NCBI GenBank assembly: GCA_021774795.1 | Contig: JAJFIR010000051.1 | Location: 62,001 to 126,000, forward strand | DNA from: Emcibacteraceae bacterium | GTDB taxonomy: Bacteria > Pseudomonadota > Alphaproteobacteria > Sphingomonadales > Emcibacteraceae | DNA: 64,000 nucleotides | Direction of reading: 5' to 3' | Shown here: positions 54,470 through 63,940 of the stretch, in pieces | Numbering within the stretch: position 1 is the stretch's first letter | How the letters are laid out: each line of letters opens with the position of its first letter | Made by a program: the position numbers and the translations under genes | Notes under the pieces: generated by a model | What the model was told of the DNA's origin: nothing | Seen by the model: only the letters and a program-made list of their open reading frames with translations | Database searches by the model: none

Positions 54470-55516
54470 ATGGCCGCTTGCCAAAAACTCACCATTACCA
54501 AGCCCGATGACTGGCACTTACATCTGCGCGACTACCAATTCTTAGCCTCCGTTTTACCTGACACTGCAAAACGTTTTGCCCGCGCCATTATTATGCCTAA
54601 CTTAAAGGACCCCGTGACAACGACCCAGTTGGCCGGTGAATATAGAGAGAGAATTATATCAGCGTTACCATCAGAACTTCAAAAATCATTTGATCCTTTA
54701 ATGACTTTATATTTGACCAATAGAACAAAGGCCTCCGAAATAGTCAAAGCCGCGGAAAGCGGTTTCGTCCATGCTGTAAAATGGTATCCAGCCGGTGCAA
54801 CCACTAATTCCGAGAAAGGTGTGAGCGACATTGTCGCCTGCTATGACGTTCTTGAAGCCATGCAACAAACGGAGGTGCCTTTACTCGTGCATGGAGAAGT
54901 TACCGACCCAAATGTCGATATTTTTGACAGAGAAAAAATATTTATTGATCAGTTTCTGACAAATATCATAAAGAATTTTCCAGATCTAAAAGTAGTCTTT
55001 GAACATATCACGACCGAGCAAGCGGTTTCCCTGGTTGAAAGCACCTCAAGCAATGTGGGGGCCACAATAACCGCTCACCACATGTTGATGAACCGTAACG
55101 CTTTGTTCCAAAATGGTATCCGTCCCCATCATTATTGCCTTCCTGTTCTCAAGAGGGAAATTCATAGAAAAGCACTCATAAAAGCCGCAACAAGCGGAAA
55201 TAAAAAGTTCTTTCTTGGTACTGATAGTGCCCCACACACTCAACTTACAAAAGAAAATGCCTGCGGTTGTGCCGGTATCTATACAGCTCACGGCGGTATA
55301 GAATTTTACGCGGAAATTTTTGATAAAGCAGGAGTCCTTGATAAGCTTGAAGCTTTTTCCAGCTTCCACGGCCCTGATTTTTACGGCCTTAGACGCAATA
55401 AAGATAAAATTACCCTTTCAAGAAGGCGTCATAAAATAGCAGACGCGTTCCCCTTTGGTGACGAAACTTGTATTCCGTTTAGGGCTGGCGAAAACCTTGA
55501 ATGGTCTATCGATTAG
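54470..55516 (+). CDS. pyrC: Dihydroorotase
   Basis: This 348-residue type II dihydroorotase closes carbamoyl-aspartate in pyrimidine synthesis. The zinc motif is DDWHLHLRD (His-x-His-x-x). The bridging carbamylated Lys is in VHAVKWYPAGATTNSEKGVS, and the third zinc ligands are VPLLVHGEV and VFEHITT. The active-site Asp is in LGTDSAPHTQLTKENACGCA. Length matches PyrC (about 348). It begins 32 bases after the class C homologue and ends with 4 bases of overlap with the convergent lipoprotein hydrolase. Confidence 0.96.
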   Translation: MAACQKLTITKPDDWHLHLRDYQFLASVLPDTAKRFARAIIMPNLKDPVTTTQLAGEYRERIISALPSELQKSFDPLMTLYLTNRTKASEIVKAAESGFVHAVKWYPAGATTNSEKGVSDIVACYDVLEAMQQTEVPLLVHGEVTDPNVDIFDREKIFIDQFLTNIIKNFPDLKVVFEHITTEQAVSLVESTSSNVGATITAHHMLMNRNALFQNGIRPHHYCLPVLKREIHRKALIKAATSGNKKFFLGTDSAPHTQLTKENACGCAGIYTAHGGIEFYAEIFDKAGVLDKLEAFSSFHGPDFYGLRRNKDKITLSRRRHKIADAFPFGDETCIPFRAGENLEWSID

Positions 55517-56601
55517 AAAAATTGATCAACCACTTTATGCACGGTATCACGAGTACTAAATTCACCGCCCGAATCCCGGTTTGTTAAAATCACCACAGTA
55601 AATTGCTCACCAGGAATTCTATATAAAATATTTCTAAAGCCGATCGAACTACCCGTATGGTAGCGAATATCATGCCCTTTATATTGTTCAATGCGCCAGC
55701 CATATCCATAATCCATAAAAGTGCCGTCATTTGTTTTATGATTGGCAAAAGCCATTTCCGTATATTGATTGCCGAGCAGCACATCCGAATAAAGCGACTG
55801 ATCCCATTTATAAAGATCCTCTAAATTGGAATAAATGCCACCGTCACCGAGCACTGCACTATATTTACTTTGATCCGTTAGTATAACACCTGCATCTTCA
55901 ATGGTATAACCATAAGCACGATTACTTACGTCATTGATCCCATTCTCGAAAGCAATACTATCGTCCATGGTCAGAGGTGAAAAAATATTATCCCGCAAGT
56001 ACGTTCGAAATGGTTGTCCGGTAACTTTTTCAAGAATTTGCGTTAAAAGTGCATAGCCCGTGTTGCTATACTGATGCTTTTCTCCAACGGCAAAATAAAC
56101 TTCATCAATGCCCATCATCATTTCCAGAACATCTTTATCTTTAACTTGGGCCGTTTGTTCCTCTGGAACCATATTTTCATAATCCCAAACCCCCGAAGTA
56201 TGCTGCAAAAGATGCTTGATCGTAATCGTTTTTCCATAATTTGGGAATTCTGGAAAAACATCTTTGATAGACGTTGCAAGCGTCAACTGACCTCTTTCTA
56301 TTAGCCGCAAAATACTCATCGCCGTAAACTGCTTGGTCACAGATGCCAGTCGGAAATTGGTTTTTGATGTCACGGCCAAATTTTTTTCGAAATCGGCGAT
56401 ACCGTAACCTTTTTGTAATATAACGGTACCATTGTGAACAATCAGTACCGCCGCACCCGGTAATTTTGGTGAATCATAGTCAGCAAATATCCGATCAATC
56501 TTCAGAGTTTTTTCCCGCATATTAGCTTCCTCACTCTTTTCTGAACTGCATGACACTAATAAGATCATGCAAAAAACAAAACTTGCCTTTTTCATCCTCA
56601 A
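55513..56601 (-). CDS. Lipoprotein serine hydrolase (class C beta-lactamase family)
   Basis: This 362-residue protein is a lipoprotein (lipobox LVSC in FCMILLVSCSSE). The intact catalytic motifs are SVTK in NFRLASVTKQFTAMSIL, YSN in HQYSNTGYALLTQILEKVTG, and HTSG in HLLQHTSGVWDYEN. A KTG-like HTGSSIGFRN box is near the C-terminus. Members are D-aminopeptidases, esterases or PBP4-like carboxypeptidases. The substrate is not predictable. It is a paralogue of the degenerate protein at 53295 and 7 bases after dapF on the same strand. Confidence 0.9.
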   Translation of the reverse strand: MRMKKASFVFCMILLVSCSSEKSEEANMREKTLKIDRIFADYDSPKLPGAAVLIVHNGTVILQKGYGIADFEKNLAVTSKTNFRLASVTKQFTAMSILRLIERGQLTLATSIKDVFPEFPNYGKTITIKHLLQHTSGVWDYENMVPEEQTAQVKDKDVLEMMMGIDEVYFAVGEKHQYSNTGYALLTQILEKVTGQPFRTYLRDNIFSPLTMDDSIAFENGINDVSNRAYGYTIEDAGVILTDQSKYSAVLGDGGIYSNLEDLYKWDQSLYSDVLLGNQYTEMAFANHKTNDGTFMDYGYGWRIEQYKGHDIRYHTGSSIGFRNILYRIPGEQFTVVILTNRDSGGEFSTRDTVHKVVDQFF

Positions 56602-56607
56602 TCTCTC

Positions 56608-57459
56608 TTATTCAGTAAGATACCCGCTGTAACAATATTCGGCTGGTCCAGACATAATAGCCAATATATTATCCTTATAAGTAATTTTTAATGTGCCACC
56701 GGGCATTTGCACATAAGCAAAATTCGAATGTATATACCCCCGCGCCCGTGCTGCGGCAACTGCTGCACAAGCACCACTACCACAAGCCATTGTGAGCATT
56801 CCCGGTCGTTCCCAGACCTGCGCTTTTATGTGTGTATCATTTATTATTTCTGCAACACCGACATTTGCTGACTGCGGTAACAAGTCATTCTTCTGAATTT
56901 CGGGACCAACTTGAGCAAGATCAATGGCGTCAAAATCATCAACAAAATATACCAAATGCGGATTACCAACATTTACCGCGACCGCATCTTTGATCAACCC
57001 ACTTTCGATATCAATATGAAGCGTGTCACTATTCTCTGATAGCGGAATTTTATCCCATTCGAAGCTGATCCGGCCCATTTCAACGCTAATATTATCGCCG
57101 TCTTTTTCACAGTTCAGAACCTGATAATTAATTTCCAATCCCAGTTTATCCAAGCCGGATTCTTCAAAAAGCATTTTCGCGACACAGCGCGTTGCGTTGC
57201 CACATGCTTCAGCTTCTGTCCCGTCCGGATTATAAATGCGCACGCGTGCGTAAGCATTTAAGCCATGATCTGTAACGGGTTCAAGTACCATAATTTGCTC
57301 GGCGCCGGGACCGGTGCCAATATCACAAATCGAAATAATTTCGGCCGATGAAGGCCTAAATAGCTCGCGACGGCCATCGACTATTACGAAATGATTCATC
57401 GATCCCTGCATCTTGACGAAGGGACGGCCTTTGGGTGCTATATCAAACCAGTCATTCAT
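56608..57459 (-). CDS. dapF: Diaminopimelate epimerase (divergent)
   Basis: This 283-residue PLP-independent epimerase converts LL- to meso-diaminopimelate for lysine and peptidoglycan. Both catalytic cysteines are present: EACGNATRC and MACGSGACAA. The N-terminal substrate loop is KMQGSMNHFVIVDGR, where the usual form is KMHGLGNDFVVVD. The DQ of GxGADQ is EQ here (GTGPGAEQIMVLEP). These changes lie near substrate contacts, so specificity may be altered. It lies between the aromatic aminotransferase (12 bases upstream) and the lipoprotein hydrolase. Confidence 0.85.
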   Translation of the reverse strand: MNDWFDIAPKGRPFVKMQGSMNHFVIVDGRRELFRPSSAEIISICDIGTGPGAEQIMVLEPVTDHGLNAYARVRIYNPDGTEAEACGNATRCVAKMLFEESGLDKLGLEINYQVLNCEKDGDNISVEMGRISFEWDKIPLSENSDTLHIDIESGLIKDAVAVNVGNPHLVYFVDDFDAIDLAQVGPEIQKNDLLPQSANVGVAEIINDTHIKAQVWERPGMLTMACGSGACAAVAAARARGYIHSNFAYVQMPGGTLKITYKDNILAIMSGPAEYCYSGYLTE

Positions 57460-57471
57460 CTCATCACCAAA

Positions 57472-58671
57472 TTAAGAATTAAACAGTGCCGCGATCGAAT
57501 CGGTAACATAATCTACGTTATCTTCAGTCAAGCCCGCAATATTCACTCGACCATTAGCCATAAAATAAATACTATAATCCTTGATGAGCGTTTGAATCTG
57601 ATCAGCGGATAACGTTAAAAATGAAAACATACCATTTTGTTCAGCTATATAGCCAAAACCACTATTGGGTGCTTTTTCTGCCATTTTCTTCACGAACAAA
57701 TTACGCATCTCCTTAACGCGGCTACGCATTTCATCGACTTCCCGCATCCATTGATTTCGCAACGCATCGTCCGATAATATATGGGCCACAACGGCTGCCC
57801 CGTGATCCGGCGGCATAGAATATATGCTACGCACTACTTTCAACATATGCGACGCATTAATCTTGTTTAATTCTGCTGTCGAGGAAACCAATGTGATGGC
57901 GCCCACCCGGTCGCGGTACATGGCAAAGTTCTTTGAACAGGAACTCGCGATTAATACTTCGGGTAGCTTCTCGCTCATTAACCGTATGGCATAGCTATCT
58001 TCTATAATCCCCTCAGAAAATCCCTGATATGCGATATCCAGGAACGGAACCAAGTCTCGCTTACTCATAAAGTTTGTCAGCTCATTCCACTGCTCTCTCG
58101 TCAGATCAGCCCCGGATGCGTTATGACAACAACCATGCAGAATAATCACATCCCCGGCCTGTGCAGTATTTAAATCCTCCATCATTTCTGAATAAAGAAA
58201 TTCACCTTTTTTAATATCATAATATCTATAAGCTTCTGTCTGCAAACCGGACGAGCTCATTATACCATAATGGTTGGGCCATGTCGGGTCGGAAATCCAA
58301 ACTTTTGTATCCGGTTTACATATTTTTAAGAAATCTGCACCAATGCGAATGCCACCTGTTCCGCCGGGAGCCTGAATTGTCGTCACGCGCCCTTGCAATA
58401 TCACCGGGTGATCATCGCCCAGCAACAATTTCTGTACACAGTCATTATATTCGACGTTTCCTGATGGCGACAAATAAGTCTTGGTTTTCTGCGAATTAAC
58501 GAGATGCTGCTCCGCCTTTTTTACACTGTCTAAAATTACAGTATCACCATTTGCATCTTTATATACACCAACGCCCAAATCTACTTTATTGGGATCGATA
58601 CAGGCACTATACATTTTCGTAACAAGCAAAATCGGGTCATCACCTACTTCGGATAAACCATCAAATATCAT
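57472..58671 (-). CDS. Aspartate/aromatic-amino-acid aminotransferase (class Ib-like)
   Basis: This 399-residue PLP enzyme belongs to the TyrB/AspC subgroup. The start DPILLVTKMYSACIDPNKVD is typical. Substrate-binding and PLP positions are LGVGVYKDANGDT, the PNHYGIM and HGCCHNASGADLTREQW region, and the PLP lysine in SCSKNFAMYRDRVGAI. The second substrate Arg is in NVDYVTDSIA-proximal GRVNIAGL. It could serve aspartate, tyrosine and phenylalanine. Its place before dapF suggests a link to the aspartate/lysine side, but it is equally a general aminotransferase. Confidence 0.92.
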   Translation of the reverse strand: MIFDGLSEVGDDPILLVTKMYSACIDPNKVDLGVGVYKDANGDTVILDSVKKAEQHLVNSQKTKTYLSPSGNVEYNDCVQKLLLGDDHPVILQGRVTTIQAPGGTGGIRIGADFLKICKPDTKVWISDPTWPNHYGIMSSSGLQTEAYRYYDIKKGEFLYSEMMEDLNTAQAGDVIILHGCCHNASGADLTREQWNELTNFMSKRDLVPFLDIAYQGFSEGIIEDSYAIRLMSEKLPEVLIASSCSKNFAMYRDRVGAITLVSSTAELNKINASHMLKVVRSIYSMPPDHGAAVVAHILSDDALRNQWMREVDEMRSRVKEMRNLFVKKMAEKAPNSGFGYIAEQNGMFSFLTLSADQIQTLIKDYSIYFMANGRVNIAGLTEDNVDYVTDSIAALFNS

Positions 58672-58690
58672 CTTTTAATCCTTTGTATTT

Positions 58691-59320
58691 TTATTTTTCA
58701 GAAATGGCCAGATTGACACCCAGTCCCATCAATGTTGTTCCGGACACCCATCTCATAAATTTTTGTGGCCTTTCTGATTTCTTCAAACCGCTTATAACAG
58801 CAGAAGTCAGGAAAATCACACTAATATCTACCAGAGAAAATAAAACATTGTTGATCGTACCCAGAATTATAAACTGAACCCATAATGGATATGCGGCAGA
58901 CGGGTCAACGAATTGTGGCAGGAAGGCAATATAAAAGATTATCACTTTTGGATTTAAAATTTCCACCATCATACTGTCGAAGAAAACCTTTTTACGCAGT
59001 GTGCTTTTTACATGGGGCAGTTCGCTCGCATCCAATTTACCCTTGATTATGCCGATACCAAGCCACACAAGATAAATCGCACCACAAATTTTCAAAGCCG
59101 TATAAGCCAGCGGGGCATGCACGAAAATCGCTGAAAGTCCCGCTGCTGCGGCGACAATATGAACCAACCCGCCGACATGGATGCCAACCGCTGCAAATGC
59201 GCCGCCGCGTTTACCCTTAGCCATGGTTTGAGCCGCTGTATATAAAATAGCCGGCCCAGGAATGACAGCAAAAATAATGGCCGCAATAAAAAACGGAATG
59301 AGTTGCTCAATAGCCGGCAT
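58691..59320 (-). CDS. LysE-family amino-acid exporter
   Basis: This 209-residue inner-membrane protein has six hydrophobic segments. The LysE/RhtB N-terminus is PFFIAAIIFAVIPGPAILYT followed by AAQTMAKGKRGGAFAAVGIH. The second half contains FFDSMMVEILNPKVIIFYIA with FLPQFV, a family hallmark. It exports amino acids such as homoserine, threonine or lysine, with substrate unknown. It is 19 bases upstream of the aminotransferase on the same strand and divergent from the MerR gene. Confidence 0.92.
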   Translation of the reverse strand: MPAIEQLIPFFIAAIIFAVIPGPAILYTAAQTMAKGKRGGAFAAVGIHVGGLVHIVAAAAGLSAIFVHAPLAYTALKICGAIYLVWLGIGIIKGKLDASELPHVKSTLRKKVFFDSMMVEILNPKVIIFYIAFLPQFVDPSAAYPLWVQFIILGTINNVLFSLVDISVIFLTSAVISGLKKSERPQKFMRWVSGTTLMGLGVNLAISEK

Positions 59321-59426
59321 AATATTATTCCTCTATCTGTAATGGTTATAAAACAATGGTTTATTCTAATCCTATTGTTTCAAACTATCAACATAGATAG
59401 TGGTTACAAAAAATCAAAAAAACCTA

Positions 59427-59449
59427 TTGACCTTGACCCAGGGGCAGGC
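59427..59449. promoter_or_regulatory. Possible MerR-type operator between lysE-like and merR-like genes
   Basis: An imperfect dyad CCTTGACCCAGGGGCAGG (59431-59448) is centred at 59440, overlapping TTGACC -35 copies at 59427 and 59433. MerR regulators bind such dyads in long-spaced promoters. A good -10 box at 19 bases is not obvious. Confidence 0.4.
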
Positions 59450-59478
59450 ATTAAAACACATAAAACATTGAGGTAAAA

Positions 59479-60231
59479 ATGGAAACTTATTCAATCGGTG
59501 AACTGGCAAAGTTAACGGATGTTACGGTTAAAACGATTCGTCATTATGAGAAAATGAAACTTCTCTTTCCTGCTTATGACCCGGACAATGGTTACCGGAG
59601 ATACGGGAAGGAAGACGTTATTCGACTGGAAATGATCCTCGCGCTTAAATTATTGGGATTTGAATTATCGGAAATTGCGAAGTTCCTCACTCACGGTTTT
59701 TCCATTGACAGTATAAATTTAAGTAACCAAAAGTCAGCCCTCATTAAAAAAATCACGGAGATGAAAAAGGTTATTTCATTAATCGATCTAATCTCGGACC
59801 ATAAAAATATTCGAAATGTAGATTTAGTAGATATTGTAAATTTAATTAAGGAGTTGCAAATGCAGGAAAGAAACATTGACTGGTATCTTGAGCAGTCAGA
59901 GGAAGATATGCGCAAACTGGGTACGGGATACCCAGCCAATAAAAAAGAAGAAAAGGAACTTAGAGAAATTTGGGATTCTTTATTATCCCGCGCAGAAACC
60001 TTAACCACAGATTTCCATCAACGCCGTTTCGAAGAACTTGCCGAGGAATGGCTGATAGTGCTTTATAAGTGCATTGGGGACAATCCAGTGGCAATAAACG
60101 GATTAATTAGTTCTTATTCGCTGATGGGTGAATGGCCAAAAGACAGGCAACTTTTTAATCCCATGCTTGGCGAATTCATTGGGCCAAAGTTGCACGAATA
60201 CCACCGCACATATATCGGTAAAACGAAATAA
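59479..60231 (+). CDS. MerR-family transcriptional regulator
   Basis: This 250-residue regulator has the MerR DNA-binding domain YSIGELAKLTDVTVKTIRHY followed by EKMKLLFPAYDPDNGYRRYG and a coiled-coil dimer helix (SALIKKITEMKKVISLID). The C-terminal about 120 residues contain WYLEQSEEDMRKLGTGYP and RFEELAEEWLIVLYK, similar to TipAS antibiotic-sensing domains. No cysteine metal site is visible. It is divergent from the LysE exporter and preceded by a dyad. It may control that exporter in response to a small ligand. Confidence 0.9.
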   Translation: METYSIGELAKLTDVTVKTIRHYEKMKLLFPAYDPDNGYRRYGKEDVIRLEMILALKLLGFELSEIAKFLTHGFSIDSINLSNQKSALIKKITEMKKVISLIDLISDHKNIRNVDLVDIVNLIKELQMQERNIDWYLEQSEEDMRKLGTGYPANKKEEKELREIWDSLLSRAETLTTDFHQRRFEELAEEWLIVLYKCIGDNPVAINGLISSYSLMGEWPKDRQLFNPMLGEFIGPKLHEYHRTYIGKTK

Positions 60232-60257
60232 ACCGCAGCATATTAATATGCTGCGGT
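60232..60257. terminator. 26-bp perfect palindrome between convergent genes
   Basis: ACCGCAGCATATTAATATGC continues symmetrically to a perfect 26-bp dyad. It lies one base after the MerR stop and 13 bases before the end of the TcyP gene. It could act as a bidirectional stop hairpin or as an mRNA 3' protector. There is no clean T-run. Confidence 0.55.
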
Positions 60258-60270
60258 AATATGCCGTAAA

Positions 60271-61638
60271 TTATTCAGCCGGTTGCTCAACACCACTTGT
60301 TTCGGCTACTTTAATAAAACGGCTTGTAATTACGCCTGCTGTCATCGAGCCATTAACGTTAAGAGCCGTACGAGCCATGTCTATAAGTGGCTCGATAGAG
60401 ATAAGTAAAGCCACGATCTCAACCGGCAATCCCATCGCCGGAAGAACAATAAGAGCAGCAAATGTTGCTCCGCCACCTACACCGGCAACGCCAAATGAAC
60501 TAATGGTCACAATCATAACCAGCGTCGCTAGGAATTGAAAATCAATTGCAATGCCGACAGTGGGCGCAACCATTACTGCAAGCATCGTCGGGTATATTCC
60601 AGCACAACCATTTTGACCAATCGTCGCACCAAAAGAGGCCGCTATATTGGCAATGGATTTAGGCACCCCAAGCTTTTGTGTCTGCGCTTCAACATTTAAT
60701 GGAATACACGCCGCAGAACTTCTGGAAGTAAATGCGAATGCGAGCACCGGAAAAACACCGCTAAAGAATTTCTTTGGGTTAAATCCAGTAAGACTGAGCA
60801 ATCCACCATGAACCATGAACATAATTGCAATCGCCACATAAGACGCAATAATAAATTTCCCAAGATTTAGAATATCCGCCAGGCTTGAACTCGCCACCAC
60901 TTTAGTCATTAATGCCATGACGCCGTATGGTGTAAAGGCCATAATCATCTTAACTAATCTCATGATAATTGCTTGCGCAACTTCAACAAAATGAAGAAAC
61001 GATTTTTGATGTTCAGGGTTTTCTTTCATTGCCTGAAGTGCCGCCACACCAAACAAGATCGCAAATACCACGACAGAAATAATTGATAATGGCCTTGCAC
61101 CCGCAAGATCCGCGAAAATATTTCTAGGAATAAATGAAACAATCATGGACGCAACACTCAAGTCAGAAACAGTCCCCATTCTTCCTTCAAGCACGCTCGC
61201 CCTCGCCAATTCACGTGCGCCGCCAACTAATCCTTCCGCTGTTAATCCGAATATATCCGTAACGCCGATGGCAACCAGTGAAGATATCATTGTAGTAAAC
61301 ACTAAAACCCCCACAACCATCCCCCCGATTTTACCGAGAGAGGCTACCTCATCAATGCGAACCACGGAAGCGATCATCGAAACCAATATCAAAGGCATTA
61401 TGATCATATATAGAAGTCTTATATAGCCATTGGCCACAACATTGGTCCATTCAAGCGTCCCGGCAATCGTTTCACTACCTGTGCCATAAAGGACCTGTAA
61501 AGCAAATCCAAAAATGACCCCGACGATTAGACCCATGAATACTTTTCTGGATAGCTTCACATCTTTAGTACTAAATTTTGCGAGCATTAATATAAGACCC
61601 GCGAATACAACTAAATTTAATATTACAATTAATGACAT
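60271..61638 (-). CDS. tcyP: Cystine symporter TcyP-type (DAACS family)
   Basis: This 455-residue inner-membrane protein belongs to the dicarboxylate/amino-acid:cation symporter family and has eight or more hydrophobic helices. It matches TcyP/YdjN closely: FTSRSSAACIPLNVEAQTQK, SIANIAASFGATIGQNGCAG, TISSFGVAGVGGGATFAALI, and ALNVNGSMTAGVIT. The serine-rich FTSRSSAA and the GATIGQNG binding motif are diagnostic. It takes up L-cystine with sodium or protons. A terminator-like hairpin stands 24 bases before the ATG. It is convergent with the MerR gene. Confidence 0.92.
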   Translation of the reverse strand: MSLIVILNLVVFAGLILMLAKFSTKDVKLSRKVFMGLIVGVIFGFALQVLYGTGSETIAGTLEWTNVVANGYIRLLYMIIMPLILVSMIASVVRIDEVASLGKIGGMVVGVLVFTTMISSLVAIGVTDIFGLTAEGLVGGARELARASVLEGRMGTVSDLSVASMIVSFIPRNIFADLAGARPLSIISVVVFAILFGVAALQAMKENPEHQKSFLHFVEVAQAIIMRLVKMIMAFTPYGVMALMTKVVASSSLADILNLGKFIIASYVAIAIMFMVHGGLLSLTGFNPKKFFSGVFPVLAFAFTSRSSAACIPLNVEAQTQKLGVPKSIANIAASFGATIGQNGCAGIYPTMLAVMVAPTVGIAIDFQFLATLVMIVTISSFGVAGVGGGATFAALIVLPAMGLPVEIVALLISIEPLIDMARTALNVNGSMTAGVITSRFIKVAETSGVEQPAE

Positions 61639-62052
61639 TATATTGTTCCCTTGTACAAAAAGGCGTAGAATTTTCTACGCCACTTACCCCTTGATGCTAA
61701 TATTATAACCCTATCTCTATATAAAAATTTATTCTAACCGATAGTGAAGTAATTAGTCAAATTAAAATATTGTTCTATTATTGCTATATATTTAGTCAAT
61801 GTTTCCATTTATTCAATATAAATAGAATATTTTTTCTCGCTATCGATTAAATTAAAATAATAATCCTACCGATGGCACTTGGCAGGATCAAAATGGTCTA
61901 AATAGTCAAGAATCTCTGCAATTATTATAGTCATGTTATTATATGGTGAAACCTTTAGTACGATGCTTATATTGATTCTATACATTTACCAATGCGACTT
62001 CGTAGGCTATATTTGTATCAATCAACAATAGGAAAACAAGATGGAGGAATTA
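61639..62052. other. 414-base AT-rich intergenic region
   Basis: It contains the promoter and attenuator-like leader of tcyP on its left and the promoter of the CocE-type gene on its right. In the middle, ATCCTACC and GGCAGGAT arms (about 61861-61888) can form an imperfect hairpin. I see no ORF of note, tRNA or repeat element. Confidence 0.5.
61657..61681 (-). promoter_or_regulatory. Terminator-like hairpin in the tcyP leader (possible attenuator)
   Basis: On the minus strand GGCGTAGAA (61673-61681 complement) pairs with TTCTACGCC (61662-61670 complement), immediately followed by TTTTTG, and the tcyP ATG is 24 bases past the stem. This is a full intrinsic-terminator signature in front of a transport gene, which implies premature termination unless an antiterminating event occurs. 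A TATAAT-like box is near 61700. Confidence 0.6.
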
Positions 62053-63936
62053 ATGGGAAAATTGCTTGGCTTTATCACGTGCTTGTATTTGACACTTATA
62101 GTGAATGCAGCATGGGCACAGGATTATTCGAAATATAGCGAAGAAGCACTCAAGGAAATACTTGATGATATTGCGGTTGTCGAACATAAAGTCCTTGTAC
62201 CTATGCGCGACGGTATCGGTCTATCAACTGACATATATCGACCTAAGGATGCGAGCGGCCCTGTTCCATCTATTTTTGTTCGAACGCCATATAATATGAA
62301 TACATTAGGCGGCAATAGTTTACGCAACGCAGTAGAGGCCGTCAGCCGCGGCTACGCATATATTTTACAAAATGAACGTGGCCGTTATTTTTCAGAAGGT
62401 AAATTTGAAATTCTTGGCTATCCCCGTACTGACGGGTTTGACGCATTGGACTGGATTTCTTCACAAGGATGGTCAAATAATAAAGTCGGCACCCTCGGCT
62501 GTTCATCCACAGCAGAATGGCAACATGGTCTGGCTGCTCAGAACCATCCCGCGCACGCCGCTATGGTCCCACAGGCATCCGGTGCGGGCATCGGACGCGT
62601 TGGTGAATTTTGGGAACACGGAAACTGGTATACCGGAGGAGTTGAACGAATATTATTCTTCATCTGGCTTTATGGTGTTGATAACCCGCTGCGAGCTCAA
62701 ATACCGGAAGGCTTATCGCCCGAAATCCGCGCACATATAAGCCAATATAATGACCTAAGCACGAAAAAGCCTGTGGTTGACTGGGAAAAACAAATTCAAC
62801 ATCTTCCGGTTCAAGACCTTCTGACAAACTTGGGCGAGCCAGCGGGTACATTTGAAGAATTTGTTAAACGAACCCCCGCGTCAAAAGGCTGGTTTGAAGG
62901 TGGTCTTTATCATGATAACGAACCATGGGGCGTTCCGGCTTTATGGTTTAATTCTTGGTATGATGTATCTATAGGCCCCAATATGGCTCTATTTAATCAT
63001 GTCCGTGAAAATGGCATGGATGCAGAAACCCGGGAAAACCAATATGTGGTAATGGCTCCAAATCCTCATTGTCAGTTTAACAGCCTTGGGCCCGATATGG
63101 TCGTTGGGGAGCGCGATATGGGCGATACTACGTTCGACGTAAATGGTATGATTTATGCGTGGTTTGACAAGTGGTTAAAAGGTGACGAGGACGCGTTTGA
63201 TCCTGAAACACCTCATGTGCAGTATTTCACAATGGGAACCAACAAATGGCAAGGCGACGAACAATGGCCGCCAAAAGCCGCCGAAGCGGTTCGCATGTAT
63301 TTACATTCTGGGGGCAATGCCAACAGCCTTTATGGTGACGGCAAGCTCAGCATGGACGCACCGACAATGGAAGGATCGGACAGTTATGATTATGATCCGA
63401 TGATCCCTGTCAAAACCATTGGTGGTGGCGATTGCTGCAACGGCGGACTGGTCATCGCGGGAGCACGTGATCAACGCTCTATAGAAGCACGACAGGACGT
63501 CCTGGTTTACACAAGTGATCCACTCAACGAGCCAATAGAGGTGTCGGGGTTTGTTGATGCTGTCATTCATGTATCATCGGATGCAAAAGACACGGACTTC
63601 GCCGTTAAGCTTGTTGATGTTGCACCGGACGGGACCGCATACATCATTGACGATACAATTTTCCGCGCTCGTTACCGGGAAGGGTACGATAAACAGGTAC
63701 TGATGGAAGAGGGTGAGATTTATAAACTTGATTTTACGCCGATGACCACAAGCATCAATTTTCAAAAAGGTCACCGCATTAGAATAGAAGTCACGTCATC
63801 AAACTTTCCGAAGTTTGTACGTAATTTAAATACTGGCGGTAATAATTACGATGAAAAGGATGGCGTGGTTGCCCACAACACGGTCCATCTTTCGCCGGAA
63901 CATCCTTCTTATATTGTGATGCCTGTTGTGAAATAA
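62053..63936 (+). CDS. Secreted CocE/NonD-family hydrolase
   Basis: This 627-residue alpha/beta hydrolase of the Xaa-Pro dipeptidyl-peptidase S15/CocE type has a signal peptide (MGKLLGFITCLYLTLIVNAA, cleavage at WA-Q-D). The nucleophile Ser is in GTLGCSSTAEWQHGLAAQNH (Gly-Cys-Ser-Ser in place of the more usual GxSYxG). The Asp is in NSWYDVSIGPN and the His in PNPHCQFNSLG. The C-terminal jelly-roll reads VSGFVDAVIHVSSDAKDTDF. Substrates may be esters, amides or beta-lactams. The ATG at 62053 is chosen because GGAGG (62043-62047) is then its ribosome binding site; the ATG at 62041 has none. Confidence 0.9.
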   Translation: MGKLLGFITCLYLTLIVNAAWAQDYSKYSEEALKEILDDIAVVEHKVLVPMRDGIGLSTDIYRPKDASGPVPSIFVRTPYNMNTLGGNSLRNAVEAVSRGYAYILQNERGRYFSEGKFEILGYPRTDGFDALDWISSQGWSNNKVGTLGCSSTAEWQHGLAAQNHPAHAAMVPQASGAGIGRVGEFWEHGNWYTGGVERILFFIWLYGVDNPLRAQIPEGLSPEIRAHISQYNDLSTKKPVVDWEKQIQHLPVQDLLTNLGEPAGTFEEFVKRTPASKGWFEGGLYHDNEPWGVPALWFNSWYDVSIGPNMALFNHVRENGMDAETRENQYVVMAPNPHCQFNSLGPDMVVGERDMGDTTFDVNGMIYAWFDKWLKGDEDAFDPETPHVQYFTMGTNKWQGDEQWPPKAAEAVRMYLHSGGNANSLYGDGKLSMDAPTMEGSDSYDYDPMIPVKTIGGGDCCNGGLVIAGARDQRSIEARQDVLVYTSDPLNEPIEVSGFVDAVIHVSSDAKDTDFAVKLVDVAPDGTAYIIDDTIFRARYREGYDKQVLMEEGEIYKLDFTPMTTSINFQKGHRIRIEVTSSNFPKFVRNLNTGGNNYDEKDGVVAHNTVHLSPEHPSYIVMPVVK

Positions 63937-63940
63937 GCTG

